Source of the DNA: Pseudovibrio sp. Ad37
Lineage (GTDB): Bacteria > Pseudomonadota > Alphaproteobacteria > Rhizobiales > Stappiaceae
Assembly: GCF_001623075.1 (NCBI RefSeq)
Contig: NZ_LMCF01000215.1
Location: 1 to 64,000 of the forward strand
Reading direction: 5' to 3'
DNA: 64,000 nt
Part shown: piece by piece, positions 7,112 to 16,445 of the stretch
Layout: each line of letters starts with the position of its first letter
How positions within the stretch are numbered: the stretch's first letter is position 1
Notes under the pieces: model-generated
What the model saw: the letters and a program-made list of their open reading frames with translations, nothing else
Databases searched by the model: none
What the model was told of the DNA's origin: nothing
Translations under genes and position numbers: made by a program

Positions 7112-8101
7112 TTACTCAGCAGGCTCCAGTGCAGAAGCTTGCGCCGTCACCGCTTTGCAAGCCGCATCATACTCTGACGACAACCGTGCAACCAGATCGC
7201 CAGTGCTGCCAATGGTTTTCACTGCGCCAATGCCCTGACCGCAGCCCCAAATCTCTTTCCAGCTCTTCGGCTTACCCTTGTCAGCACTGTGAAAGTCCAT
7301 GGTCTTCAGATCGCCTTCTGGCAGATTACTAGGATCCATACCTGCTTGCTCGATGGATGGCTTCAGATAGTTGCCATGCACACCGGTAAACAGGTTGGAA
7401 TACACGATATCCTCTGCACCGCTATCAACGATCATCTGCTTATAGGCCTGCTGAGCATTTGCTTCCTCAGTCGCAATAAACGCAGACCCGATGTAAGCCA
7501 GATCAGCACCCATCACCTGCGATGCAAGAATAGACTTGCCAGTACTGATACTGCCTGAAAGCAGAAGCGGGCCATCATACCACTCACGGATTTCCTGAAT
7601 AAGCGCAAACGGCGATGTTGTGCCTGCATGGCCACCAGCACCAGCAGCAACAGCAATCAGACCATCAGCACCCTTCTCAACCGCCTTATGCGCATGGGTG
7701 TTGGTAATGATGTCATGCAGCACGATGCCGCCGTAAGAATGAACCGCATCAAACACCTCTGGGCGCGCACCAAGAGAGGTAATCACGATTGGCACCTTGT
7801 ACTTCACGCAAAGCTCAACATCATGCTGCAGACGATCATTGGAGCGATGCACAATCTGGTTTACAGCAAACGGAGCTGACGGTTTGTCAGGATTAGCCGC
7901 ATCATAAGCTGCCAGCTCTTCTGTAATCTGGATCAGCCACTCTTCCAGCTTTTCCTGCGGGCGAGCATTAAGCGCTGGGAAGGAACCAACAATCCCTGCC
8001 TTACACTGTGCAATCACAAGGTCTGGATTGCTGATGATAAACAAAGGACTGCCAACAACTGGCAGGCGCAACTTATTCTTCAAAATATCCGGCAAAGCCA
8101 T
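7112..8101 (-). CDS. Nitronate monooxygenase (2-nitropropane dioxygenase family)
   Basis: This FMN-dependent TIM-barrel enzyme oxidises alkyl nitronates such as propionate 3-nitronate. The family pattern is clear: LRLPVVGSPLFIIS near the start, the glycine-rich GAGGHAGT at about residues 155-162, and LLSGSISTGKS followed by GADLAYIGSAF for FMN phosphate binding. Length 329 is normal. I prefer ATG at 8101 (ten bases after GGGAG) over the GTG at 8110, whose spacing would be only one base. It lies about 50 bases downstream of an HxlR-type regulator on the same strand and probably shares its transcript. Confidence 0.9.
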   Translation of the reverse strand: MALPDILKNKLRLPVVGSPLFIISNPDLVIAQCKAGIVGSFPALNARPQEKLEEWLIQITEELAAYDAANPDKPSAPFAVNQIVHRSNDRLQHDVELCVKYKVPIVITSLGARPEVFDAVHSYGGIVLHDIITNTHAHKAVEKGADGLIAVAAGAGGHAGTTSPFALIQEIREWYDGPLLLSGSISTGKSILASQVMGADLAYIGSAFIATEEANAQQAYKQMIVDSGAEDIVYSNLFTGVHGNYLKPSIEQAGMDPSNLPEGDLKTMDFHSADKGKPKSWKEIWGCGQGIGAVKTIGSTGDLVARLSSEYDAACKAVTAQASALEPAE

Positions 8102-8151
8102 TTCAAACACACTCCCTTACAATTCAATCTGCTGCCTGTTTGATCACAACA

Positions 8152-8685
8152 TCAGGCAGCATCACCTCTCCGGCGCTTCAATCTCTCCTGAATGTCCTGC
8201 ATCATCTCGCCACTTTGGTCATCAACCAGCGCCAGAACATCCCGGGCACTCAATTCTCTGTAGTCTTGCGAAAGCACACGCACATCACGCACGGGCTCTC
8301 CGCTTTGTTTGTCCAGCAATTCCAGCCTCGGCCCACCTTCGCGGGCTTCCCAGCGCTCACTCCATTGGTGCAGCGCAATCATCACCGGGTAAAAGTCCAT
8401 GCCCTTCTCGGTGAGAAGATAGACCGTTCCGCGCTTGTCCTGCTGGTCTTGCTCCTTACGCAGCAAACCCGCTTGCACCAGACGCCGCAAACGATCTGTC
8501 AGTACACTGGTGGAGATCTGCAAATGCCCCTGAAAGTCATCAAAGCGCTTGATGCCCTGAAACTGGCACCTCAGAATAAGCAGGATCCAGGGATCCCCCA
8601 TCTGCTCGATCGCTTGAGCAACCGCGCAGTCAACACCTGCAAAGCTTCGTCGCGCTCCACTCATTCCCGGCTCCGGCACTTTCAA
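8152..8685 (-). CDS. HxlR-family transcriptional regulator
   Basis: This 177-residue protein has the MarR-like winged helix of the HxlR family at about residues 17-105: CAVAQAIEQMGDPWILLILR, then RFDDFQGHLQISTSVLTDRL and the wing around GTVYLLTEKG. The early CAVAQ cysteine is typical, and in several HxlR members it senses electrophiles or oxidants. A C-terminal extension of about 65 residues is charged. It lies just upstream of the nitronate monooxygenase on the same strand and probably controls it. The ligand is unknown. Confidence 0.88.
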   Translation of the reverse strand: MKVPEPGMSGARRSFAGVDCAVAQAIEQMGDPWILLILRCQFQGIKRFDDFQGHLQISTSVLTDRLRRLVQAGLLRKEQDQQDKRGTVYLLTEKGMDFYPVMIALHQWSERWEAREGGPRLELLDKQSGEPVRDVRVLSQDYRELSARDVLALVDDQSGEMMQDIQERLKRRRGDAA

Positions 8686-8752
8686 TTTAACTTCGTTTAA
8701 AGAAGCTATTTCCAGTTTACCTAATGGGCAACCTAGCTCTTTGGCCTAGTCT

Positions 8753-9022
8753 TCAACCGAACCACTGAGTCTTTTTCAAAACCTCTGCACAGCACCAAAA
8801 TCGCTCTGGGTTGCCGCATTCAGTAGGGTCTCAGCAAACAGCCAATCTGTGTGCGAGCATTTCGCCCCGCCACTTACTAACTTCGCTTAAGAGCTGGTTC
8901 ATACAGACGGCACACTGGCGGAACTTCTCACAGAGGAAAACAACAATGCATTCACTCATTTCTTTGGTATTCGTGGCAAAGAAATGCAGGTGAATAACGC
9001 AAAGATCCTGGAAACAGCCTGA
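8753..9022 (+). pseudogene. Decayed gene, C-terminal part readable
   Basis: From GAG at 8891 to TGA at 9020-9022 the plus strand reads ELVHTDGTLAELLTEE and ends KEMQVNNAKILETA, which looks like real protein but has no start. The same frame upstream of an in-frame TAA (8888-8890) also reads plausibly back to a TAG near 8752. The segment is followed by a terminator. The TDGTLxxLL motif vaguely recalls chorismate-lyase-like proteins, but this is not firm. Confidence 0.4.
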
Positions 9023-9046
9023 AGCATCAGGCAATTCCAAAACAAA

Positions 9047-9074
9047 AGGCTTGGGTGCTCACACATCCAAGCCT
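9047..9074. terminator. Bidirectional terminator
   Basis: AGGCTTGGGTG pairs with CATCCAAGCCT (one wobble). It is followed by a T-rich stretch on each strand and lies between the decayed gene and ompW. Confidence 0.7.
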
Positions 9075-9099
9075 AACTTTTTAAGCCACCAAAACCCGC

Positions 9100-9777
9100 T
9101 TAGAAACGATAGGTGATACCAGCACCAACCAGCCAGGGATTCAGCTCAGCTGTGCCCTTCAGCTTGTTACTGCCAACTTTCACGTCAAAGTCTGGCTCAA
9201 GGAACAGCTTCTTGACGTCAAGGTTTACACCCCAGTTGTCATCAATCATGTAATCGAAACCAACCTGAAGCGCTGCACCAAATGTGTTTTCAATATCAAG
9301 ATCATCAACATCGTTGGCATCTTGATTATAGAAAATCGTGTAGTTCACGCCCGCACCGATATAAGGCTTGAAAGCGCCAAAGTTGGTGAAATGATACTGC
9401 AAAGTCAAAGTTGGCGGCAGGATCCATGTGTCTCCGACATCGGTACCAGCAAGAGCACCATCACCATCTACGTTTGCCCACGTCGTTCCCAAAATAAGCT
9501 CAGCAGCAATATTTTCAGTGAAGTAATAGGTGATATCCAGTTCGGGCACCACTGTGTTGGAATAGGACAGATCAGACCCTGAGACACCGTTGACATGACC
9601 TTCATCCATAGGGATCACACCCAGAGCGCGCACACGGATCTGCCAAGGGCTCTTCTCAGATGCAGCCGCAGCAACGATATCTTCCTGTGGCACAGGCATA
9701 TCTGCCGCCAGAACTTGACCAGCAGGCACCACCATCGCAGCAGTGACCATAAGGCCCATCACCCTTTTCAAACTCAT
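9100..9777 (-). CDS. ompW: OmpW-family outer membrane protein
   Basis: A small eight-stranded beta-barrel of the outer membrane, 225 residues. ATG at 9777 follows GGAGGTGGAG and begins a signal peptide (MSLKRVMGLMVTAAMVVPAG, cleavage after VLA). The mature protein has the OmpW landmarks: SPWQIRVRALGVIP, PELDITYYFTENIAAELILG, LPPTLTLQYHF, FKPYIGAGVNYT, and the C-terminal aromatic ending ITYRF needed for barrel assembly. An in-frame ATG at 9795 would overlap the ribosome binding site, so it is less likely. OmpW proteins form narrow hydrophobic channels; the transported compound is unknown here. Confidence 0.9.
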   Translation of the reverse strand: MSLKRVMGLMVTAAMVVPAGQVLAADMPVPQEDIVAAAASEKSPWQIRVRALGVIPMDEGHVNGVSGSDLSYSNTVVPELDITYYFTENIAAELILGTTWANVDGDGALAGTDVGDTWILPPTLTLQYHFTNFGAFKPYIGAGVNYTIFYNQDANDVDDLDIENTFGAALQVGFDYMIDDNWGVNLDVKKLFLEPDFDVKVGSNKLKGTAELNPWLVGAGITYRF

Positions 9778-10241
9778 CTCCACCTCCAGTTGCATAAGCG
9801 AGCTTTACACTTATCCAATTATTGAGAGTGGAGCACATGAGCATTGAGGTGCATCAAACCAGCATTGATAATATAAGTACTATTTATAATAGTAATTTTG
9901 CCGGATAAGAAATGTGAAATGTTGATTTCAAATAGACATTTCCTGCAAGAAAACTAGCACAATCGCCCGAACACAACAAGGCTAAGGAAACTCTCACCAC
10001 TTCATTTCATTATAATAATTGATATGTAACCCGTACAACAATGCCTCCTATCATTACAATCACCAGCTGAAAACACACAGGCTTCCCTCACTCCAACGTT
10101 TGTCACTGCGCCCAGAACCCGCTATGAAGTGGAGACTTCGTGTAGGCAGATCCGTAAGGCACACACCTTCCTTGCAACATCTGGCTCTGACCGAAGTCTC
10201 TTCAGTTTTAAGTCTACCGGGTTTTGTGAGTGGGGGAATAA
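9778..10241. other. Intergenic region between ompW and anmK
   Basis: This divergent region should hold both promoters. TACTAT at 9878-9883 and ATAGTA at 9889-9894 form a short palindrome about 100 bases upstream of ompW. AATATAAGTACTATT at 9870-9884 matches 14 of 15 bases of a sequence upstream of the second SNF gene (6492-6506). No gene seen. Confidence 0.4.
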
Positions 10242-11384
10242 ATGGCTGCGCAGTGGTGCATCGGTCTGATGACCGGAACGGTAATGGACGGCAACGTCGA
10301 CATCGCCATGCTGAAAACCGATGGACAAACCATCGAAGAGTTCGGCCCTTACACACTGGCAAGTTATCCCCCTGAAACCAATCAGCTGATCGCCGAAGCC
10401 ATGGCCGCCGCTCAGGACTGGAATTTCGCATCCGAGGAACCTGAAATTTTCTCACGAGCGGAGAAAGCACTCAGCGAGGGACAAGCCCACGCAATTTCAC
10501 ATTTCCTTTCAAAAAACTCCATTTCAACGCAAAATATTGCGTTAATCGGTTTTCACGGCCAAACCGTCCTGCACCGAGCCCCCAAAGGCGGCCAAAAAGG
10601 CGCAACCCGCCAACTCGGTGACGGCCAGTTCATCGCCGATATGCTCGATATTCCAGTGATTTACGACTTCAGAACGCAAGATATCGAAGCAGGTGGACAA
10701 GGCGCACCCCTCGCAGCCATCTACCATCAGGCCCTCTTAAGAAGTGCAGGTCTATCCGACAATCCAACGGACACAGCAATTCTGAACCTCGGCGGCGTCG
10801 CCAACATCTCGTGGTGGAACGGGCATAACACCCTGATTGCCTTCGACACAGGCCCGGCCAATGCGCCTATAAACGACTGGATCAGCTCCCATAATCGTGG
10901 CGACATGGACCGCGAAGGCCTTATCGCAGCCAGCGGACAAGTGGACGAAGACCGCCTCAAAACGCTGCTGGACCACCCTTACCTCACAGCCCCGTTCCCA
11001 AAATCTCTCGACCGCAACAGCTTCACAAAAGACATGGCAACCGGCCTTTCTCTGCAAGACGGCGCAGCAACACTCACTGCATTTTCAGCCAGCGCAGTCG
11101 GCAAAGGGTTGGACATGCTACCAAAACGCCCGGCCTGCCTGGTAGCATGCGGTGGAGGACGCAAAAACCCGCAGCTTCTGAAAGAGATCGAAGCACGGGC
11201 AAACGTAAAAATCATTCAGGCAGAGGAACTTGGCTGGCGCGGTGATGCAGTGGAGGCCGAATGCTTCGCCTTCCTCGCCGCCAGATGCGATCTCAATTTG
11301 CCGATCAGCTTTCCGGGAACCACAGGCGTTCCAACAGCTATGTCAGGTGGCACCAAGGCGCTTCCACACCAACACACCAGCTAA
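10242..11384 (+). CDS. anmK: Anhydro-N-acetylmuramic acid kinase
   Basis: AnmK converts 1,6-anhydro-N-acetylmuramic acid from cell-wall turnover to MurNAc-6-phosphate. The 380-residue protein has the ASKHA kinase pattern: the phosphate-binding loop [10 protein letters not shown] at residues 8-17, [12 protein letters not shown] near 103, [11 protein letters not shown] near 180, [12 protein letters not shown], and [10 protein letters not shown] near 303. The loop reads TVMDGN where many homologues have TSLDGV, a variation I would expect within alphaproteobacteria. GGGGGA precedes the ATG. The gene stands alone, with a hairpin after its stop. Confidence 0.93.
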   Translation: MAAQWCIGLMTGTVMDGNVDIAMLKTDGQTIEEFGPYTLASYPPETNQLIAEAMAAAQDWNFASEEPEIFSRAEKALSEGQAHAISHFLSKNSISTQNIALIGFHGQTVLHRAPKGGQKGATRQLGDGQFIADMLDIPVIYDFRTQDIEAGGQGAPLAAIYHQALLRSAGLSDNPTDTAILNLGGVANISWWNGHNTLIAFDTGPANAPINDWISSHNRGDMDREGLIAASGQVDEDRLKTLLDHPYLTAPFPKSLDRNSFTKDMATGLSLQDGAATLTAFSASAVGKGLDMLPKRPACLVACGGGRKNPQLLKEIEARANVKIIQAEELGWRGDAVEAECFAFLAARCDLNLPISFPGTTGVPTAMSGGTKALPHQHTS

Positions 11385-11837
11385 ACAGCCGTACCAGAAG
11401 TAAAAAGGTGGGAGCCCTTGCCGCCGCGCAAGAGCTCCCACCGACCTCTTGTTTAAAGCTCAAAAGGTCTCAACTTCAAATATCTATAAGAAAAGGTAGG
11501 CAGTATATTCTGGTCGCAACATTGTAGATAATTGATATCTTGAAAGAATTTCAACTATCTGCAACACAATCAACATACTCGAAAGTTATTTTAACAAAAA
11601 CCCCTCCAAACAACCAAAACAACAACTGTTGCAATTCAGTACCTTGATGTTTATTCGAACACAAACAAGTAGTATTGCACAAATACACAACACAATACTT
11701 ATAGGGTCTATGTATTTTTTACAGTAAAAACGGGCAAGGCATGTGCTAATCCATTGGCAATCCCACGAGAAGCGACATAAAGGCAGTTTGAATTTTCCCA
11801 AAGTCATGCTACCTCCTTTTTGAGGGAGGAGCCGTCT
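11385..11837. other. Intergenic region between anmK and nadK
   Basis: GGTGGGAGC (11407-11415) and GCTCCCACC (11434-11442) form a nine-base-pair hairpin with an inner CTTGC/GCAAG pairing. It has no T run, so it is only a weak terminator candidate. The rest is AT-rich. AAGTAGTATTG at 11667-11677 also occurs upstream of the second SNF gene. No gene seen. Confidence 0.4.
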
Positions 11838-12614
11838 TTGAAGAGAAGAACTATCAACCGCATTGCCTTTGCTTCCAGCGATACGCCAGAAGCACTTGCT
11901 GCACGCCAAGCTCTTGAAAAGATGTACGGATCTGCCTCGCAAGACGATGCGGACGTCATCGTCGCGCTCGGCGGCGACGGAGTTATGCTCTCTTATCTAC
12001 ATAAGTTTATGAACAAAGGCATGCCGATCTACGGCATGAATCGCGGTTCAGTCGGCTTTCTCATGAACGAGTACAAAACCGACGGTTTGATCGAACGCCT
12101 TGAAAAAGCAGAGATAACGCCTCTCCATCCACTCAACATTGAAGCTGTCGACAAAGACGGAAACGAGTTCACCGCCCGCGCAATCAATGAAGTGTCTTTC
12201 CTGCGCAAATCCCATCAGGCTGCGAAACTTCGCATCTCCGTTGATGGACGCGTCCGCATGGAAGAGCTGGCATGCGATGGTATCATTATCTCTACTCCCC
12301 AGGGCAGCACAGCTTATAACCTGTCAGCTCATGGCCCAATCCTGCCGATTGACGCTCCCCTGATGGCACTTACACCCATCAGTGCCTTCCGCCCAAGACG
12401 CTGGCGCGGTGCCCTGCTCTCCACGCAGAATACCGTTAAAATTGAAGTGCTTGAGGCAGATAAGCGCCCGGTCAACGCAGCAGCTGATCACCGTGAGTTC
12501 CGAAATGTTATCAGCACGACAATCTATCAGGATGCAACAGCTCAAAGCTGCATCATGTTTGATAATGAACACAGCTGGGACGAACGTATCCTCTCTGAGA
12601 TGTTTAAGTACTAA
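11838..12614 (+). CDS. nadK: NAD kinase
   Basis: NAD kinase phosphorylates NAD to NADP. The 258-residue protein has the diagnostic GGDG motif at residues 45-48 (VIVALGGDGVML), GMNRGSVGFLMNE, the NE motif in AINEVSF, and DGIIISTPQGSTAYNLSAHGP for nucleotide binding. I choose the TTG at 11838 because GGGAGGAG lies seven bases before it. The upstream TTG at 11820 would overlap that ribosome binding site. Rare TTG initiation may keep expression low. Confidence 0.93.
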   Translation: MKRRTINRIAFASSDTPEALAARQALEKMYGSASQDDADVIVALGGDGVMLSYLHKFMNKGMPIYGMNRGSVGFLMNEYKTDGLIERLEKAEITPLHPLNIEAVDKDGNEFTARAINEVSFLRKSHQAAKLRISVDGRVRMEELACDGIIISTPQGSTAYNLSAHGPILPIDAPLMALTPISAFRPRRWRGALLSTQNTVKIEVLEADKRPVNAAADHREFRNVISTTIYQDATAQSCIMFDNEHSWDERILSEMFKY

Positions 12615-12763
12615 GACACAACCTGTTGATGCTGTGGCCACAGCTAAATATGCTACAAGAAGCAACTTCGGATTGGAATTGCTCGTAAAATAGTTAGATA
12701 TTATTTCGAATTCGAAATATAATCGTGCCTACAGCAATGCAGGCTCAGGAATTACGCAGGACA

Positions 12764-13279
12764 ATGGCTTCTTTAACTGGTTCAGATAAATCTTCTCAGG
12801 AACGCATCCGCGTTCCAAACGACCTTTCCAAAAAAGTCCGGAAGATGTCGACCATTGAAGCTGCCAAATTCGATCCAGTCAAAGCAGCTGAAGAAGCCAT
12901 CGAGAAACTTTCTGACAAGTTCGAAAGTTGGATGGGGTCGGAAGTTGATTGCCTGAAAGAAACCCATCAGGCAGCACAAAGCGCTGATTTTACAGAGGAA
13001 ACCTACGACGCATTATTCCGCTGCGCCCACGACATCAAAGGCCAGGCGGAAACTCTGGGCTTCCCACTGATTGGCCGTGTTGCAAACAACCTGACACTGC
13101 TGCTCGTCGCAGCCAGAACACAAGAGAGTTTCCCGAAAGAGCTCATCTCTCAGCACGTAAGCGCAATCAATGCAATGATTTCTGAAGATGCTCGCGATGA
13201 TACCAATCGGCTTGGTGTCGCGCTTGTGACAAGGCTGGAAGAAGCAAGCGCACCGCTCACGGAACTCGTCGACAGCTAA
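12764..13279 (+). CDS. Hpt-domain protein (phosphotransfer protein)
   Basis: This 171-residue soluble protein has an Hpt domain in its second half. The phosphoacceptor is His89 in CAHDIKGQAETLGF, the Hpt consensus. A helix before it (SDKFESWMGSEVDCLKETHQ) and one after it (IGRVANNLTLLLVAARTQ) complete the four-helix bundle. The N-terminus (residues 1-35) is basic and disordered. Such proteins pass phosphate between histidine kinases and response regulators; no partner kinase is in the window. ATG at 12764 follows GCAGGACA; a GTG at 12725 is an alternative start. Confidence 0.8.
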   Translation: MASLTGSDKSSQERIRVPNDLSKKVRKMSTIEAAKFDPVKAAEEAIEKLSDKFESWMGSEVDCLKETHQAAQSADFTEETYDALFRCAHDIKGQAETLGFPLIGRVANNLTLLLVAARTQESFPKELISQHVSAINAMISEDARDDTNRLGVALVTRLEEASAPLTELVDS

Positions 13280-13300
13280 TCAGGCAATAAGCTGAATACC

Positions 13301-14440
13301 TTAAGCAACGTCGCCCAGCATTTCAGCAACACGAGTACGTGCACTTGCGCGCGCCGCCTCATTGGAGAGGCGATGCAACAAGTCTTGCAGATCTCCCAGG
13401 TCCTCAATACCCAGCTCATCTTCCAGTGCAATCAGATCACCCGCAACAATACGTGACTTAGACCAATGGTCGATCTGCATGTTTTCGACCCGCTGCCAGC
13501 TGGCAATGCACTCCTGGAAAAGCGCATGCGTGCGATCAGGCAAGCCAGCAGCTGACAAGACACGGCGCAGCGAAGCACCAAATGGCGTCGCCAATGCGTC
13601 AAACACCTGATCCTCATCATAATCAGATAAGCGAGCCAACGAGCTTGTAAGCAGGTTAAAGCAACCGGTTACTGCTGAACGAAGCAAAAGAACGCTTGTC
13701 ATCTGAGCGGAAACAACCAGATGTTCAACAAGCCCGTGCAGCTCTTTGTCAGAGGCACTCCAGGCCAGTGAAATCGTGGAACGATCCTGCGCATCAGCGA
13801 CCAGTTGCTCGGGAGCACGCATATTCCTTGCACCAAGCACCTGCGGATGATCACCAAGACCTTCAGTGTAACGCCGCAGCATCATATGTCGGATTTGCAA
13901 GGGAACATCATCACGAGACATCAGAGCATCTTTCACGTCCCGGCTTTCACCAAACCGCGCAACAACACGCTCCATGCTATTGGGTGTGATCTCTGCTTTC
14001 TCATTTGCAAGCAAAGCAACACAGGCCTCTTCGCAAGCAACTTCACAGATAGCAGCAGACAAACCCACGGTAATTTCAGGCCGGCTGGCGACTGCAACAC
14101 AACGCTGAGTGGAGCCTGTCGCAACAAGATCCACCAGCTCACCTTCTGGAATAGTCGTCACACCAGAAAGCAAAGGCAGCGCAACTTCATCTTCGTCCAC
14201 GAGCAAAGCAGAAATGATGTGAGAAGGAACAATCTTTGCAGCGCCAAAGGCTTCTGCAAGGGCGATCCGAACCGTAACATCACGATCATCAAGCAGGAAG
14301 GTCAATGCCGCCTCTGCTTCGCTGTACTCAGAGCTTTCAAGTTCAGAGTACAAGAAAGCACGCACCAAAGCACCAGCCGCCTGTGCGCGACTTCCACTTG
14401 GCGCATACTGCACCCAATTCAGAAAACTCTTGATAATCAT
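13301..14440 (-). CDS. DUF2336 domain-containing protein
   Basis: This 379-residue protein matches the DUF2336 family, found almost only in alphaproteobacteria. Residues 1-230 look like HEAT-type helical repeats: SEAEAALTFLLDDRDVTVRIALAEAFGA and PLLSGVTTIPEGELVDLVATGS both give the paired-helix rhythm. The C-terminal third is also helical (LEDELGIEDLGDLQDLLHRL). No catalytic motif or signal peptide is visible. Its exact role is not established. It converges on the Hpt gene with only about 20 bases between the stops. Confidence 0.85.
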   Translation of the reverse strand: MIIKSFLNWVQYAPSGSRAQAAGALVRAFLYSELESSEYSEAEAALTFLLDDRDVTVRIALAEAFGAAKIVPSHIISALLVDEDEVALPLLSGVTTIPEGELVDLVATGSTQRCVAVASRPEITVGLSAAICEVACEEACVALLANEKAEITPNSMERVVARFGESRDVKDALMSRDDVPLQIRHMMLRRYTEGLGDHPQVLGARNMRAPEQLVADAQDRSTISLAWSASDKELHGLVEHLVVSAQMTSVLLLRSAVTGCFNLLTSSLARLSDYDEDQVFDALATPFGASLRRVLSAAGLPDRTHALFQECIASWQRVENMQIDHWSKSRIVAGDLIALEDELGIEDLGDLQDLLHRLSNEAARASARTRVAEMLGDVA

Positions 14441-14585
14441 GGCACTCAGAAACCTGTATCCACCAACTATGGGTAGAAATAATTAATCATAATTCTTAAG
14501 GCTTCGTTCACCGCATCCGCAGTTTCTCGTAAAACTTGTTTTTTGAAAGATTAGAGCAGCAAGAAACACCTGTAAGTCACAGGTT

Positions 14586-15548
14586 CTAGACCTTCTTACT
14601 TAAGGACTTTCCACTTGCTTGGGACGGCGCAAGAAATTTGGTCAGGTCCAAAGGTGCACCAGATGGTCGCGCAACTGGTTTTGGCGCAACAAACTGTTGG
14701 CTAATTGATTCCTGAACCTCAACACCGGATCGCTTCGTCTCACTCACAGCTTTGGACGCAGTTAATGCTGCCGCTTCATCAGTCCGAAACAGGGACTGAA
14801 AAGGAGCCTCATCTTTATCAACCGTCGTCGCACGCCATGCTGTCAGAATACGACTTTCAACGCGATGGCTGTCAATCGGCTTAGTGATCGGCCCCTTACG
14901 CACACCAACTGCCAGACGGTCTGAACCAGCAATCGTTTCATTAAAGCGCCCAACCAGGCGGTCATGCACATCACTAACAGTCCGTGCCTGTCCATCCTTG
15001 TTGTAAAATACAGCCTTATTGGACCGCGCTTGCAGCGGAAACAGGTCCGCAGCCGGGTGCTCTGGTCGGTCCTGAGCAGCATTCAAAAGCCGTAGACTAC
15101 CATTCACCCCAAGAAAATGCGCAAGATACAGTTCACCAGCAGACGGATCCCGCCCCAGATTTGAGGAAAGCCCGGAGGCGTTATCTTTCGCCAAAGCACC
15201 GGCAACAAGCGAAGAGATATCAGGGTCATAACGCAGATCCAGAAGCTGTTGCTTCAGGTGGTTGTTATCGACGCGGTATTTGCCATTTGCATCAACACGA
15301 ATGTGCTGCGCATAGTCTTGCAAACCCAATTCTTCGCCATTTTTCTTCAGCGTCTCAAGCCAGGTGGACTCGATGAATTGAAAAAGCCCTGAGGCAGAGG
15401 AGGTTTTAGCTTTGGCGTTCGGGTCAAAGGAAGATTCACGGGCAGCCGCTTGCAGCAGAAAGTCAAAAGACGTACCTGTTTTGGAACTGGCCTTTTGAAA
15501 AGCCGATTCAATACGCCCTGCAATGGAAGGATCGCCTGCAACCTTCAC
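14586..15548 (-). CDS. Lytic transglycosylase (SLT domain) protein
   Basis: This is a 320-residue soluble-type transglycosylase. The catalytic glutamate is probably Glu38 in AAARESSFDPNAKAK, followed by TSSASGLFQFIESTW, the classic SLT motif I-II arrangement, and GELYLAHFLGVNG near residue 140. Such enzymes cut peptidoglycan, often to let flagella, pili or secretion systems through the wall. There is no obvious signal peptide, so export may use another route. The start is GTG at 15548. The last 90 residues are low-complexity linker with prolines and serines. Confidence 0.85.
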   Translation of the reverse strand: MKVAGDPSIAGRIESAFQKASSKTGTSFDFLLQAAARESSFDPNAKAKTSSASGLFQFIESTWLETLKKNGEELGLQDYAQHIRVDANGKYRVDNNHLKQQLLDLRYDPDISSLVAGALAKDNASGLSSNLGRDPSAGELYLAHFLGVNGSLRLLNAAQDRPEHPAADLFPLQARSNKAVFYNKDGQARTVSDVHDRLVGRFNETIAGSDRLAVGVRKGPITKPIDSHRVESRILTAWRATTVDKDEAPFQSLFRTDEAAALTASKAVSETKRSGVEVQESISQQFVAPKPVARPSGAPLDLTKFLAPSQASGKSLSKKV

Positions 15549-15732
15549 GAGAATCTGCCCCCTATGATACTATTAGTTAATATCCCTTAATATTAGTTAA
15601 CAAATAGTTAAATTTTAATTTTACCCTACTGAACTCACTGAGTTATTTGAGTTAAAACAGATTTTTCGCCTATCCTGTTCTCTACGAATTATGCATTACA
15701 ATTCAATTTCTGATTGGATTCGGAGAAAAGCA

Positions 15733-16419
15733 ATGAACTGCCTGCTGAGCGCGATGGCTTCAACATTCGATAAGACGGAAGAGCTGAAAGCTCTGAGGAA
15801 TGTATCATTCGCCATCCTGGCAGAAAAGCCCGTCAGCGAGTTCGAGCCTTATGGCCCGCCAAACACTCTGGCAGAGCTGGGCAAACACCACGATCTCTAC
15901 CTCATGCTGAACGAACCATCAGAGAGCACGATCCTCTCAACGCTCAAGCCCTATGCTCATGTGAAGCCAAGAGGCGTCATTCCAACCTTCATCAAGTCTC
16001 GGGCCGATATTGAACGTTTGCACGCAATACTTTCAGTCTTTGAGGCCGAACACGCATTGCAGGATTGCATAATGAAGATCATTCCTGAACTTGGCAGATA
16101 TCCTGTGGCGTTTCACAACCTCATGAACCTCTCCGACACCAGTCCGCGCCTAACCGCGCTGACATGGAATGAAGAGGCGCTGAAAGAGGCACTGGATGCA
16201 AAACAGTCCAGAGATCAAAACAGAAGTTTGCTACCACCATTTCAATATGCACAAACACAATGCCTGTTTGCTGCAAAATCGGCTCATCTGATTGCTCTGG
16301 ATACGGCACCAATCGCAGCACTCGAGGATCTGGAAAAATCAGTAGCACTCGGCTTTACCGGCATGAACGCAAACACGACTGAAGACGCACAACAGATACA
16401 ACAGGTATTTTCGAGATAA
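15733..16419 (+). CDS. Divergent HpcH/HpaI (citrate lyase beta-like) family protein
   Basis: The 228-residue protein has the outline of CitE-like CoA-ester lyases: a PRGVIPTFIKS segment, IIPELGRYP where the family has the metal-binding IPxxE glutamate, QCLFAAKSAHLIALDTAPIA (family: AArAagi.aIDtp), and ALGFTGMNA near the end. The usual GxxD that supplies the second metal ligand is replaced by WNEEALKEAL, and the protein is about 50 residues shorter than typical members. It may have lost the usual chemistry. ATG at 15733 follows GGAG by seven bases; an upstream in-frame start at 15691 lacks one. Confidence 0.65.
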   Translation: MNCLLSAMASTFDKTEELKALRNVSFAILAEKPVSEFEPYGPPNTLAELGKHHDLYLMLNEPSESTILSTLKPYAHVKPRGVIPTFIKSRADIERLHAILSVFEAEHALQDCIMKIIPELGRYPVAFHNLMNLSDTSPRLTALTWNEEALKEALDAKQSRDQNRSLLPPFQYAQTQCLFAAKSAHLIALDTAPIAALEDLEKSVALGFTGMNANTTEDAQQIQQVFSR

Positions 16420-16425
16420 GAAAAG

Positions 16426-16441
16426 GGGCGCCTAAGCGCCC
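16426..16441 (-). terminator. Terminator of the flavin reductase operon
   Basis: GGGCGC and GCGCCC pair around a four-base loop; on the minus strand CTTTTCTT follows, five bases past the stop at 16446. Confidence 0.65.
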
Positions 16442-16445
16442 GCCA

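Noticed and set aside
13805-14476. Plus-strand frame of 223 codons opposite the DUF2336 gene
   Set aside because: Antisense shadow; the DUF2336 reading is well supported.
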